From the NCBI GenBank assembly GCA_965276815.1, contig CBDIBE010000012.1:1013394-1077393 (forward strand): a stretch of 64,000 nucleotides of DNA. Reading direction: 5' to 3'. This stretch comes from JAVVHH01 sp965276815 (GTDB lineage Bacteria > Pseudomonadota > Alphaproteobacteria > Acetobacterales > Acetobacteraceae). Below are positions 42,114 to 50,611 of the stretch, in pieces. Each line of letters starts with the position of its first letter. Position 1 is the stretch's first letter. The notes under the pieces are model-generated. The model ran no database searches. It saw only the letters and a list, made by a program, of their open reading frames with translations, and was not told the DNA's origin. The position numbers were made by a program, and so were the translations under genes.

Positions 42114-42551
42114 TTAATTGCAGATCATCCCGCTGGCCTCGTCGCTCGCGGTTCCCGACTGGCCCTTGGAGCAGAGGTCGAAGTCATGCCCGGGCCGGTT
42201 GCTCGGGCTCTTATAGACATAGGGGTGGTTCCAGGGATCCAAGGGCGACGTGTCGCCCTTCAGGTAGGGGCCGTTCCAACCGGGCGCGCTGGCCGGGCGG
42301 GCATTGAGCGCCCCAAGACCCTCTTCACTCGTCGGATAGGAGCCGACATCGAGCTTATACAGGTCGAGCACCGAGGACAGCCGTTCGACGGATTGCTTGG
42401 CGATGTTGGTGCGCGCGCCGCCGAGTTGCCGCAGCGCCGCAGGTGCGACCATGTAGATCAGCAGCCCCAGGATCGCCACCACCACGAGGATTTCGAGCAG
42501 GGTAAATCCGGCTTGCCGCCGTTTTGCCGTGTTGGCGCGAGATGCAGGCAT
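42114..42551 (-). CDS. gspG: Major pseudopilin GspG
   Basis: A 145-residue pseudopilin. The prepilin site is QAG/FTLLEILVVVAILG with Glu5. The C-terminal GspG signature follows: SYPTSEEGLGAL, GPYLKGDTSPLDPWNHPY and calcium-site-like Asp residues. The start is taken as ATG 42551 (TTG 42560 possible). Unlike most T2SS loci, gspG is on the opposite strand to gspL-K and gspE-F-D. It is transcribed with the 109-aa gene upstream (14-base gap). Confidence 0.93.
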   Translation of the reverse strand: MPASRANTAKRRQAGFTLLEILVVVAILGLLIYMVAPAALRQLGGARTNIAKQSVERLSSVLDLYKLDVGSYPTSEEGLGALNARPASAPGWNGPYLKGDTSPLDPWNHPYVYKSPSNRPGHDFDLCSKGQSGTASDEASGMICN

Positions 42552-42565
42552 TGATCTCAACTCGG

Positions 42566-42895
42566 CTAGTTAAGGTGAACAAAAATGCCGTTGTGACGTA
42601 ACTCGAGTGTGTATTGGACAATTTCGGTCTGGTCCAGCGGCAGATAAGCATACCGGTTCGTGTCATACACCACGCGATGCACGCGCACGGCGCAGAGCAC
42701 GATGTTGGCGGGCGTTGTCGAGACCTCGCCGGCAGCGGCGCGATCGAGGATCAAGGGCCGGCCAGCCTGGCGCAGGATGTCGGCGACCTGATCGAGCACG
42801 GTCGAGCGGGCGCAAACCCGCGCAGGCGGTTCGCCGGCCCTCGCGGTCGCGCTGGCAGCTTGGATCAACAGTGCAGCGAGGAGGAGAATGCGCAT
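42566..42895 (-). CDS. Small periplasmic hypothetical protein in T2SS locus (109 aa)
   Basis: A 109-residue protein with a signal peptide (RILLLAALLIQAASATARA) and a mature part of about 90 residues with two cysteines (RVCARS, VLCAVR) that could form a disulfide. It lies directly upstream of gspG on the same strand, so a role in pseudopilus assembly or secretion is plausible by context only. I do not recognise the family. Confidence 0.65.
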   Translation of the reverse strand: MRILLLAALLIQAASATARAGEPPARVCARSTVLDQVADILRQAGRPLILDRAAAGEVSTTPANIVLCAVRVHRVVYDTNRYAYLPLDQTEIVQYTLELRHNGIFVHLN

Positions 42896-43009
42896 ATTCG
42901 GACCGTCCTATATACGCCAAGATAGCGCCAAGACGACTGAACGGCCAGCATGAACAGTCGATGAAGCTTCGCTTGACGCCGAGGCTGGTTCGACGGCACG
43001 ACAACACCC

Positions 43010-44056
43010 ATGGTACGCGAGTTCCTAAGCTGGTGGTTGCGGCAACTGCTCGGACTGCTGCCGGCGCGCTGGCGGCAGTCGCGGTCGGGTATGGAGGCGC
43101 GCGACGCGGTGCTCCTGCTGCTGCAAGAGCCGGCGCAGGCGCGGCCGGCCACCGTCGAGCTGATGCTGCGGCGGCAAGGCCGCGGCGGGCGGCTCGGCCG
43201 GTTCCTGCTGGATGGGTCCGGGCTGCAGGCGTTGCGCGCGGCGGCCGGGTCGCCGGCGCGGCGCGGCGCGGTGCGGCTCGTATTGCCGGCGCACCTGCTG
43301 CTCGAGCAGCAGGTAACGCTGCCACTCGCGGCGGAGCGGGAGCTCGACTCGGTCCTGCGCTATGAAATGGACCGGCTGACGCCGTTTCGGCCAGATGCGG
43401 TGTTCTGGAGCCGGATTGTCGAGCGGCGTGACCGCCAGAACGGCAGGGTGCAGATTCGCCTACGCCTGGTGCCGAAGGTGATGATCGGCGCCGTGCTGGA
43501 GGCGCTCGCCACCGTGGGGCTCACGCCGGCGCTGCTGGAATCGGCGGCCGATCCGGCCCGGCAGATCGCGCTGGCGGCTCCGCACGCGAGTCCTTGGCGG
43601 CAGCGTTCCTGGGCGGTGGCCGGCGCCGTCTGCGCCGCCTTGCTGCTCGCCACGATCGCCATCCCCTTCGTGCAGCAATCCCTGCAAGCCGGCCGGGTCG
43701 AGGCGCGCATCGAGGCGCTGCGGCCGCAGGTCGATTTGGCCGAGGCGCTGCGGCGCCGGCTCACCGACCAGGCCGCCAGCGCCGACATCGTCGCCGCCGA
43801 AGGCGCCCGCGTGGGCGACGCACTGCGGGCGCTGTCCGATGTCACCGACGTGCTGCCGGACGACACCTACCTTTACGAACTGACCCTGCGCGACCGCATC
43901 CTGACCCTGAGCGGGCAATCCGCCGCCGCCGCCCGCCTGATCCCGACGCTCGCCGCCGACCCGGCGCTGCGCAACCCCACCTTCTCGGCGCCGATCACCC
44001 GCAACGAGCTCACCGGCTCGGAGGGATTCTCGATCCGCGCGGAGACCGTGCCCTGA
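43010..44056 (+). CDS. gspL: T2SS inner-membrane platform protein GspL
   Basis: A 348-residue protein with a cytoplasmic actin-like part (LVLPAHLLLEQQVTLPLAAE, YEMDRLTPFRPD), a single membrane helix at about residues 202-222 and a periplasmic ferredoxin-like PilN/GspL domain after a coiled region. GspL links the GspE ATPase to GspM and the pseudopilus. It is the first gene of the rightward gspL-K pair. The 114-base gap to the leftward 109-aa gene should hold divergent promoters. Confidence 0.82.
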   Translation: MVREFLSWWLRQLLGLLPARWRQSRSGMEARDAVLLLLQEPAQARPATVELMLRRQGRGGRLGRFLLDGSGLQALRAAAGSPARRGAVRLVLPAHLLLEQQVTLPLAAERELDSVLRYEMDRLTPFRPDAVFWSRIVERRDRQNGRVQIRLRLVPKVMIGAVLEALATVGLTPALLESAADPARQIALAAPHASPWRQRSWAVAGAVCAALLLATIAIPFVQQSLQAGRVEARIEALRPQVDLAEALRRRLTDQAASADIVAAEGARVGDALRALSDVTDVLPDDTYLYELTLRDRILTLSGQSAAAARLIPTLAADPALRNPTFSAPITRNELTGSEGFSIRAETVP

Positions 44057-44057
44057 A

Positions 44058-44087
44058 CTTGGGTGCCCTGACCTTGGGTGCCCTGAC
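44058..44087. repeat. 15-bp direct tandem duplication at the gspK start
   Basis: CTTGGGTGCCCTGAC occurs twice in a row (44058-44072, 44073-44087). Each copy carries a TTG in the gspK frame. A related partial copy overlaps the end of gspL. In protein it gives LGALT twice. Confidence 0.85.
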
Positions 44088-44907
44088 GCGCCGCCGCAGC
44101 GAGCGCGGGTTCGCGCTGCTGATCGTGCTGTGGTCGGTTGTCCTGCTGACCGCGATCACGAGCGGGATGACCGCGTCGGGCCGCAGCGACGTGCAGCTCG
44201 CTGCCAATCTGCGCGCCTCGGCCGAAGCGGAGGCCGCCGCGGACGGGGCGGTTTACGAGGCAGCCTATCACCTGCTGAGCCGGGACGCGGCATGGACGGC
44301 CGACGGGCATCCGATCGCGACCGGGCGCCCGGGTGTCGCGGTGCGGCTGTGCATCGTCAACGAGGCGGGCAAGATCAACCCGAACTCCGCCAATGCCGGG
44401 TTGATGGCGGCACTGCTGCGCACGATCGGCGTCGACGCGACCACTTCCGCGCGACTGGCCGCCGCGATCTTTGATTGGCGATCGGCCGGCGATACCCCGA
44501 GCCCTGCCGGCGCTAAGCTCGCGCAGTATCGCGAGGCCGGGCTGCCGTACGGCCCCTCAGGGGTGGCGTTCACCAGCGTGGACGAATTGGGGCTCGTGCT
44601 CGGGATGACGCCGGACTTGCTGCAGAGGCTCCGCCCCTATCTGACCGTGTTCACCGATGCGGACACCGATCCGCGGGCGGCGAGCCCGGTCGTCCTGGCG
44701 GCGCTGCGCACCCTGGTTGGCACCGATCCGACCTCGCTGACGATCGCAACGGCGCCGAACACGGTCACGGTGACGGCGGCGGCACAGACCAGGAGCGGCG
44801 GCCGCTTCATCCGCCGGGCGACGATCCGGCTCGGAACCGGCAGTGACCAGCAATTGCTGCGGATACTGACCTGGGAGGAGCCGGACTCGTCCGCATCCTG
44901 CCAGTAG
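44059..44907 (+). CDS. gspK: T2SS minor pseudopilin GspK-like
   Basis: About 282 residues. The pseudopilin segment ERGFALLIVLWSVVLLTAITSGM carries the hydrophobic N-terminal helix. GspK normally lacks Glu5, and here Leu is at that position, as expected of GspK. Later NEAGKINPNSA and the helical SAM-like region (SVDELGLVLGMTPDLLQRL) are GspK hallmarks. The only usable starts are TTG 44059 or 44074 in a 15-bp duplication, so initiation may be weak or coupled to gspL, whose stop is 2 bases before. An intrinsic terminator follows at 44926. Confidence 0.85.
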   Translation: MGALTLGALTRRRSERGFALLIVLWSVVLLTAITSGMTASGRSDVQLAANLRASAEAEAAADGAVYEAAYHLLSRDAAWTADGHPIATGRPGVAVRLCIVNEAGKINPNSANAGLMAALLRTIGVDATTSARLAAAIFDWRSAGDTPSPAGAKLAQYREAGLPYGPSGVAFTSVDELGLVLGMTPDLLQRLRPYLTVFTDADTDPRAASPVVLAALRTLVGTDPTSLTIATAPNTVTVTAAAQTRSGGRFIRRATIRLGTGSDQQLLRILTWEEPDSSASCQ

Positions 44908-44925
44908 TGGAAGACCTTCACCCAA

Positions 44926-44951
44926 CCCTCTCCCGGTGGGAGAGGGCTTTT
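44926..44951 (+). terminator. Intrinsic terminator after gspK
   Basis: CCCTCTCCC (44926-44934), loop GGT, GGGAGAGGG (44938-44946), then CTTTTG. It lies 18 bases after the gspK stop and 10 bases before the end of the convergent PEP-CTERM-type gene. Confidence 0.8.
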
Positions 44952-44960
44952 GTGGGGTGA

Positions 44961-45530
44961 TTACTGGCGGCGGCGGGCGGCGGCCAGGCCGAACAGACCG
45001 ACGCTGAGCGCCGCGATCGACATCGGCTCCGGCACCGCGATGCTGGCGATGGCGAACGGGTTGGCGCTCGTCAGCGTGAGCGAGGTGAAGGCCGTGCCGA
45101 CGAATTGGCCGACGCCCTCGGGCTCCTGCAGGATCAGGTCGTCGAGCGACGTGCCGAAGCTGCCCGACTGTCCCGCGCTGGTGGTGAAGGCGAGCGTGTC
45201 GCCACCCAAGGAGCCGAACGCGTCCTCAATGCCGAAATCGATGAGGAAGCTGGTCACCGGGGTGGCGAAGCTGATGTCCAGCGTGTCGCCGCCGAACGAG
45301 GTGAAGTCGCCCAAGCCGACGGGGAAGCTGAACAGGCCGGCGGTCGAGCCAACCTGGAAGGTGCCCGGGTCGGTGGGCGACGAGAAGGTGAGCGTATTGT
45401 CGCCCGACGGAACGGTGAGCGGAGTGGCGTCGCCGACATAGGGCGCGAAATTCGTCGAATAGGCATGAGCGGGCGCCGAAGCGGCGGCGAGGGCGCCGGC
45501 TACGGCCAGAAGGGTCAGTCGGACCGACAT
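44961..45530 (-). CDS. PEP-CTERM-type exported protein
   Basis: A 189-residue protein with signal peptide (LTLLAVAGALAAASAPAHA) and a beta-rich, Gly/Ser/Thr-rich, cysteine-free body of low charge. The C-terminal sorting signal is VPEP, a hydrophobic helix (ALSVGLFGLA) and an ARRR cluster, the classic PEP-CTERM tripartite tag recognised by exosortase. No exosortase is in the window. ATG 45530 follows ACGGAGAA. It is embedded in the T2SS locus. Confidence 0.85.
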   Translation of the reverse strand: MSVRLTLLAVAGALAAASAPAHAYSTNFAPYVGDATPLTVPSGDNTLTFSSPTDPGTFQVGSTAGLFSFPVGLGDFTSFGGDTLDISFATPVTSFLIDFGIEDAFGSLGGDTLAFTTSAGQSGSFGTSLDDLILQEPEGVGQFVGTAFTSLTLTSANPFAIASIAVPEPMSIAALSVGLFGLAAARRRQ

Positions 45531-45655
45531 AGTGTTCTCCGTGCGTATAAAATGAAAGTCATCGGGTTAAAGCATGGGGCGAGCCACGTTGCTAAAGACA
45601 GAACGATGAAATACCGCGGCGCGTGGGTGTAAACTCGCGCCTCTACAACCCTGGG

Positions 45656-46663
45656 TTATTGCATTGGCATCGGCCGCATCAGTCCGCCTTGCGTCCACAA
45701 GGCGTTCAGCCCGCGCTCGAGTCGGTAAGGCTTGCCCAGAGTGCGCTGGAAGATCTCGCCGTAATTGCCGGTGGCCGCAATGACCTTCGCCGCCCAGTCA
45801 TGCGCCAGGCCGAGCGCCTGTGCCACGGCGAAATCCTTGCCGAGCAGGCGTTCGGCCCGCATGTCTTGGCGTTTTTCGGAGTCCTCGACATTGGCCTGGG
45901 TAACGCCGAGCGCTTCGGCCTCGATCAGGGCGCTGATCGTCCAGTTGACGATCAGGCCGAACGCCTGGTCGCCGTAGCGATAGGCCGGGACCACCGGGTC
46001 GAGCCCGATCCGCTCGGGCAGGAAGACGAACTCTTCGGCCGCCGCGGGGAACCCGGCGCGCGAGTCGGCCAGCCGTGACTCCGACGCGGTCCCCGCAACG
46101 CAGCGGCGGACGGCGACCGACGCATCCATCTCGCCCACCTCCGAATGCGCCTGCAGCCCGTAAGGGATGCCGCGCGCCGTCATCTCGTCCCGCAGCACGC
46201 GGTCCGGCTGGCTGAGGCTCATTGCGCAGATCAGCTTGTCGCGCAGCCCTTCCAAATTCTTGATGCCGCTGGATTTGGCGACGAGGAAGCGTTGCGTGTC
46301 ATAGAATACGGGCGGCCCGAACCCGACGCCGTACTGAATGGCCAGCGTGGCCGTCGGGCTGATCCCCACTGCAAGCTGGATCTCGCCAGTTTTCAGCCCC
46401 GCCAGCGCCTCGGGTTCGGCGGGGAAGGTGTGGATGGTGACCGCATCGACACCGAGGATGGCGACCGCGACGGCGCGGCAGATTTCGCCGCTCAGCGCCG
46501 AGAGATCGCCATGGATGTCCTGGTAATTCCAGTCATCGACGGCCTGCACCGTACCGCAATCCATGTGCTTGGCCGCGCGGATCGCCGCCAGTGTCTGAGC
46601 GTGGGCGGCAAGCGGAAAACAGACGAGGCCGGCGAGGAAAAACCCGGTCAGCAAACGAATCAT
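45656..46663 (-). CDS. Amino-acid ABC transporter substrate-binding protein (family 3, AapJ-like)
   Basis: Periplasmic binding protein of 335 residues with a signal peptide (LLTGFFLAGLVCFPLAAHAQ). Segments such as DCGTVQAVDDWNYQD, LAVGISPTATLAIQYGVGFGP and the late ATGNYGEIFQRTLG are those of general amino-acid (AapJ/BztA) binding proteins. No permease or ATPase gene is adjacent. It lies between the PEP-CTERM gene and the phosphoesterase gene inside the T2SS locus. Confidence 0.85.
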   Translation of the reverse strand: MIRLLTGFFLAGLVCFPLAAHAQTLAAIRAAKHMDCGTVQAVDDWNYQDIHGDLSALSGEICRAVAVAILGVDAVTIHTFPAEPEALAGLKTGEIQLAVGISPTATLAIQYGVGFGPPVFYDTQRFLVAKSSGIKNLEGLRDKLICAMSLSQPDRVLRDEMTARGIPYGLQAHSEVGEMDASVAVRRCVAGTASESRLADSRAGFPAAAEEFVFLPERIGLDPVVPAYRYGDQAFGLIVNWTISALIEAEALGVTQANVEDSEKRQDMRAERLLGKDFAVAQALGLAHDWAAKVIAATGNYGEIFQRTLGKPYRLERGLNALWTQGGLMRPMPMQ

Positions 46664-46752
46664 GTGTGGACCTGCTGCTATCGATGGATACGAAAAAGGA
46701 CGGAGGCTGCTGCCCCCGTCCCTTCGTGACTTCGAGACCCGAGATGGACGGA

Positions 46753-48873
46753 TTAGGGCGTCCAGCCGGGTACCGTCGGCGTGCCCGGCGACTGGGTCGG
46801 GCGCGGGTTGACGTCGCTCGGGTAGGCGTCGATCGGCGTGCCGGCTTGGTAGGCCGCCACCGACGTGAAGTCGGTCGGCAGGATGCCGACCGCATGACAG
46901 GCGCCGTTGGTGTAGCCGTTCGGCGAAGCGGTCCCCGCCAGCTGCGGGAACGTGCTCCGCTGGGCCGCCGTGAACGTAGCGGTCGACCCGGCGACCGGGT
47001 TGCCGGCCTGGATCCGCGTGTAGTCGAAGGCTTCGGTCAGGTCGCCGAGATTGTTGGTCGGGTCATCGGACGGCCCGAGGTTGGATTGGCCCAGATTGGT
47101 CTGGCCGAGCTGACGGGCATGCGCCTCGTCCGGCAGGCTGGCCAGCGGGACCAGGTTGAACAACTCGTTGATGAACTTGATGACCGAGCCGTGCTCGCTG
47201 TACTGATGCGAGATCGTTCCGGTCGCGGCCCAGGGCGAGATCAGGATGGTTGGGATGCGCGGACCGCCGGCGAGGATCGAGCCGTCCACGAAGGTGTTGC
47301 GCTGCTGCACGCCCGCGTGATCGTAGAACCCGTCGGTCTCGTCATAGGTGATGATGATCGCGCTCTGCGACCAGTACGGGCTGTTGGCGATGTCGGCAAT
47401 CGCCCGCGCCGCGAAGGCCTCCGAGATCTGGTGATCCGAATAGGCGGGGTGATCGTCGTTGCCGATGAAGGCCTGCTTGATGCCCGCGGTCGGGTCGAGC
47501 GGGACCAGGCCGTCATTGTTGTCGTAGCCGCCACGCAGGTAGAACACGCCGCCGTTGGACGGAAGCGTGCGGTTCTCGACGGCGGTGAAGAAGTCGGCCG
47601 CACCGTGCAGGTTGTTCGCCAGCACCTGCGTGTTGTCGGCCAGGTAGCCGAAGTATTGCGGGGCGTTATGGTGCAGCACGTAGCCGGTGTAGAGGCCCGG
47701 GTTGTTGGTCGGGTTCGGCGTGCCGGTGCTCTGCGGCTCAAACGGGTCCGAGACGTCGTTGCCGTTGAAGCCCTGCTGATACCAGCCCCAGTTCACCACC
47801 TGGTTCTTGGTGGCGATGGTGAAGATGTCGTGCTGCACGTCGATCAGGTCGGCGCGCGGGTTCTGGTCATACTGGATGGTCTGGCCGATGTTCGAGCCCA
47901 TGAAGGAGAGCGGCTGGGTCGCGAAGGTGAGGTCAACCGTCGGGTTCGACGCGTTCTCATCGAAATTGTACGGCGGCTTGACGGCGCTCGGGTCCTTCAG
48001 CGAGCCGGGGAACGGGCCGGGGTCGGCGACGATCGGCACGAAGGCGTTGCTGTTGCCCGGGACGGTCGAGGTGTAGCTCGCGCCCTTTACGTTCGGGAAG
48101 GCCGGGTTCGCGTAGGTCACCGCCGGCGCTTCGTTCGGGTGCAGCGCCCACTGCGTCTGGCCCGACTGGCCGGCGATGATGGCGATGGCGTTCGGGGTCG
48201 ATGGGCCGATGATCGTCTGATGGAAATTGTCGAACAGGACGAAGTTCTTCGCCCACGACCACATGAACGGGATCGTGTCGCAGTCCAGGTGGCTCAGATC
48301 GGTCTCGCCGGTCTGCTTCTGCGCGAGGGTGATGCTGGTCGGGGCCGCGCCGCTGGAGTTGACGATGGCGCTGCCGGTCGTGGCCGTCGTCAGCCCCTCC
48401 TGGTTCATCGCGTAGCGGTCATTGGCGGCAACGCCGCCGGTGACGTCGAGGTCGTTCGCCATGCCCTGGTGGCTATGGTCGACCGAGATCAGGTCGGCCG
48501 GATAGACCGGCACGACCTGCCCGGCGGAGTTCACCACGGCTTGCGGCATCAGGAACGGCGTCTGAGTGACGGGACTGCGGTTGGTGTCGAGGTAGCGCTG
48601 GGTAAAGTTCGGCAGCGCGTTGGCCGGCGTGGCGCCCGCGGGCGCTTGAAACAGGCCATTCGCACCCGGGAAGGTGCCGAAGAAGTGGTCGAAGGACTCG
48701 TTCTCGTGGAAGATCACGAAAACATACTTCACCTTGGTCTGCAGCAAGGCGATTTTCTGCTGCAATGTAAGGGTTCCTTGGGCGAATGCCGGCGCCGGCG
48801 CCATCGCATTCGACAGCACCGCGACCATCCCAAGCATGGCGCCTGAGGCCCTGAGCCAATTTTTGCGTGTCAT
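46753..48873 (-). CDS. Secreted phosphoesterase (phospholipase C/acid phosphatase family)
   Basis: A 706-residue phosphoesterase-family hydrolase with a long signal peptide (LRASGAMLGMVAVLSNAMAPAPAFAQ). The metal-site motif FHENESFDHFFGTFPG is near the N-terminus, and TYDETDGFYDHAG later supplies the second metal-binding cluster. Such enzymes hydrolyse phosphomonoesters or phosphocholine lipids outside the cell and are frequent type II substrates. The start is taken at ATG 48873, about 12 bases after GGAGG; earlier in-frame starts exist. It sits between gspK and gspI on the opposite strand, so it is a strong candidate substrate of this secretion system. Confidence 0.87.
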   Translation of the reverse strand: MTRKNWLRASGAMLGMVAVLSNAMAPAPAFAQGTLTLQQKIALLQTKVKYVFVIFHENESFDHFFGTFPGANGLFQAPAGATPANALPNFTQRYLDTNRSPVTQTPFLMPQAVVNSAGQVVPVYPADLISVDHSHQGMANDLDVTGGVAANDRYAMNQEGLTTATTGSAIVNSSGAAPTSITLAQKQTGETDLSHLDCDTIPFMWSWAKNFVLFDNFHQTIIGPSTPNAIAIIAGQSGQTQWALHPNEAPAVTYANPAFPNVKGASYTSTVPGNSNAFVPIVADPGPFPGSLKDPSAVKPPYNFDENASNPTVDLTFATQPLSFMGSNIGQTIQYDQNPRADLIDVQHDIFTIATKNQVVNWGWYQQGFNGNDVSDPFEPQSTGTPNPTNNPGLYTGYVLHHNAPQYFGYLADNTQVLANNLHGAADFFTAVENRTLPSNGGVFYLRGGYDNNDGLVPLDPTAGIKQAFIGNDDHPAYSDHQISEAFAARAIADIANSPYWSQSAIIITYDETDGFYDHAGVQQRNTFVDGSILAGGPRIPTILISPWAATGTISHQYSEHGSVIKFINELFNLVPLASLPDEAHARQLGQTNLGQSNLGPSDDPTNNLGDLTEAFDYTRIQAGNPVAGSTATFTAAQRSTFPQLAGTASPNGYTNGACHAVGILPTDFTSVAAYQAGTPIDAYPSDVNPRPTQSPGTPTVPGWTP

Positions 48874-49073
48874 GGAGAGCGTAATCCTCCGATTTTCCAT
48901 CAATGCGCAGGAGACCTGCAACAAACCGCGCACTTTCTAGACGGCCCCGGCGCGGATGGGCGATGTCGGTCTGGTTACAGTTTAACGAAAGACCAACGCC
49001 CGCGGCCCAGTGCCCCCGCGACCAAGTGCCCGTGACTCGTCAGCGGTGGCGCGTTGTGACAGATAGCGGGCCT

Positions 49074-49472
49074 ATGCGGACTGCGCGTGGGTTCACGTTG
49101 CTCGAGGTGATGGTCGCCTTCGCCATCGCGGCGCTGGCGCTGGCGGCGCTGACGCAAGGGGCGCTCGGCGGCCTGCACGCGACCCAGGCGGCGGCGCACA
49201 CACAAGAAGCGCTGTCGCTCGCCCAGTCGCGCCTGGCCGCGGCGGCGCTGAACCCGCAGGCCGGCGAGCAAAGTGGCGAAGATGGTGCTGGATTTGCCTG
49301 GCATGTGCTGATCCGGCCACAGGCGGTCGGCGGGGGTGAGCAATCCGGCAGTGCCTTGCGGCCGATCCTGTACGATATCGTGGTGGACGTGTCCTGGGAG
49401 CTGGATGGCGGCACGCGCCGGGTCACGCTGGACACGATGCGCCTGGGCAGCACGGCGGTGCCCCGGTCATGA
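49074..49472 (+). CDS. gspI: T2SS minor pseudopilin GspI
   Basis: A 132-residue pseudopilin. The prepilin site is TARG/FTLLEVMVAFAIAALALAAL with Glu5, followed by an AQSRLAAAALNP segment and an FAWHVLIRP strand region as in GspI. The start is ATG 49074; the upstream in-frame sequence is not pilin-like. It overlaps gspJ by 4 bases. It should form the pseudopilus tip with GspJ and GspK. Confidence 0.88.
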   Translation: MRTARGFTLLEVMVAFAIAALALAALTQGALGGLHATQAAAHTQEALSLAQSRLAAAALNPQAGEQSGEDGAGFAWHVLIRPQAVGGGEQSGSALRPILYDIVVDVSWELDGGTRRVTLDTMRLGSTAVPRS

Positions 49473-50098
49473 GGCAGGCCGGCTTCACCCTGCTCGAATT
49501 GCTGGTCGCGCTTACCGTCATGGGTTTCATCTTGATCGGGCTGGCAAGTGGCGCCAGCTTCGGGGTGCGGGCGACCGGGTCGCAGGCGCGGCTGAGCGAG
49601 GGCAAGAGCGACCTCGACGCGGTGGACCGGACATTGCGGCGACTCATCGCCGAGGCCGACCCGAAAGCGCCGCTGCGTGGCTCGTCAGGAACGATCGCCC
49701 TGGTTTCGGAGCTGCCCGCCGGCCCTGGCCTGGCGCCGCAGCAGGCGGATATTGGCCTGGGCGTGGACGGGCGTGGCCGCCTGATCCTGCGCTGGACGAA
49801 GCACTTTCCCGGCCAGCTTTTCGGCCCACCACCCGCCCCGCAGGAGGAAGTGCTGCTGACCGGTTTGCGCGGCATCGACCTCAGCTACTGGTCGGCGGCG
49901 GGGGCCGGCGCCTGGACCGGCGGCTGGAACCGGCCGACCCTGCCGTCCCTGGTGCGGATCCGTATCGCGTTCCCCGAAGGCGATCCGCGGCACTGGCCCG
50001 ACCTGGTCATCGCGCCGATGCGGCAGACGACGACCAACTCGCCCGCTTCCTCAACGGCCGCCCGGCCCGCGCCAACCGCGGCGCGCACAACACCTTGA
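49469..50098 (+). CDS. gspJ: T2SS minor pseudopilin GspJ
   Basis: A 209-residue pseudopilin. The prepilin site is RQAG/FTLLELLVALTVMGFILIG. The globular part contains DLDAVDRTLRRLIAEADP and a GLRGIDLSYW segment typical of GspJ. The ATG overlaps the gspI stop (ATGA). The last 20 residues are Thr/Ala/Pro-rich and low complexity. Confidence 0.87.
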   Translation: MRQAGFTLLELLVALTVMGFILIGLASGASFGVRATGSQARLSEGKSDLDAVDRTLRRLIAEADPKAPLRGSSGTIALVSELPAGPGLAPQQADIGLGVDGRGRLILRWTKHFPGQLFGPPPAPQEEVLLTGLRGIDLSYWSAAGAGAWTGGWNRPTLPSLVRIRIAFPEGDPRHWPDLVIAPMRQTTTNSPASSTAARPAPTAARTTP

Positions 50099-50153
50099 GC
50101 GGCACGGCCAGCTTCTGCTAACGGTTTGGTGATCGACCACCGGAGCTGCGCTG

Positions 50154-50561
50154 ATGGCCGTACCGTTTCTAGCCTGCATGGCTTTGGTCGCGCAGATCTA
50201 CAGCCTGCCGCCACGAGTCCTTCCCTCCATCCAGCGTGTCGAGGGCGGCGCACTCGGCGTGGTGCACCACAATGTCGACGGCTCGCAAGACCTCGGCATC
50301 ATGCAGATCAACACGACCTGGCTGCCCGCCTTGTCGCGCTACACGCATCTCGAAGCGGCCGAGGTGCGCGACCGGCTGCTTAACCGCGTCTGCTTCAATG
50401 TCGCGGCCGCCGGGCTGATCATGCGGACGTATCTCGACGAGACCGGTGGCGATCTGATGCAGGCGGTCGGCGACTATCACTCGCACACCAGGGCGCTCAA
50501 TCAGCTTTATCAGTCCAAGGTGCTGCAATCCGCGACGATGTTGTTCCAGGGCGGGCATTAA
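50154..50561 (+). CDS. Lytic transglycosylase SLT-domain protein
   Basis: A small single-domain lysozyme-like lytic transglycosylase of 135 residues. The catalytic Glu lies in IQRVEGGALG, followed by DLGIMQINTTW and the VGDYHSHT segment. The N-terminal hydrophobic stretch is short and may be a signal peptide. Such enzymes open peptidoglycan for envelope-spanning machines (VirB1/IagB type). Position between gspJ and gspE suggests it serves assembly of this T2SS. Confidence 0.85.
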   Translation: MAVPFLACMALVAQIYSLPPRVLPSIQRVEGGALGVVHHNVDGSQDLGIMQINTTWLPALSRYTHLEAAEVRDRLLNRVCFNVAAAGLIMRTYLDETGGDLMQAVGDYHSHTRALNQLYQSKVLQSATMLFQGGH

Positions 50562-50611
50562 CGCGGTATTAGGGGCTCCGTCTCGCCCCTCCCTGCCGAA
50601 AGCGGTGCCGC

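Noticed and set aside
46591..48846. 751-codon plus-strand frame opposite the phosphoesterase gene
   Set aside because: It is antisense to a gene with clear family motifs, is Arg/Val/Gly-rich without recognisable domains, and such long shadows are expected in GC-rich DNA.
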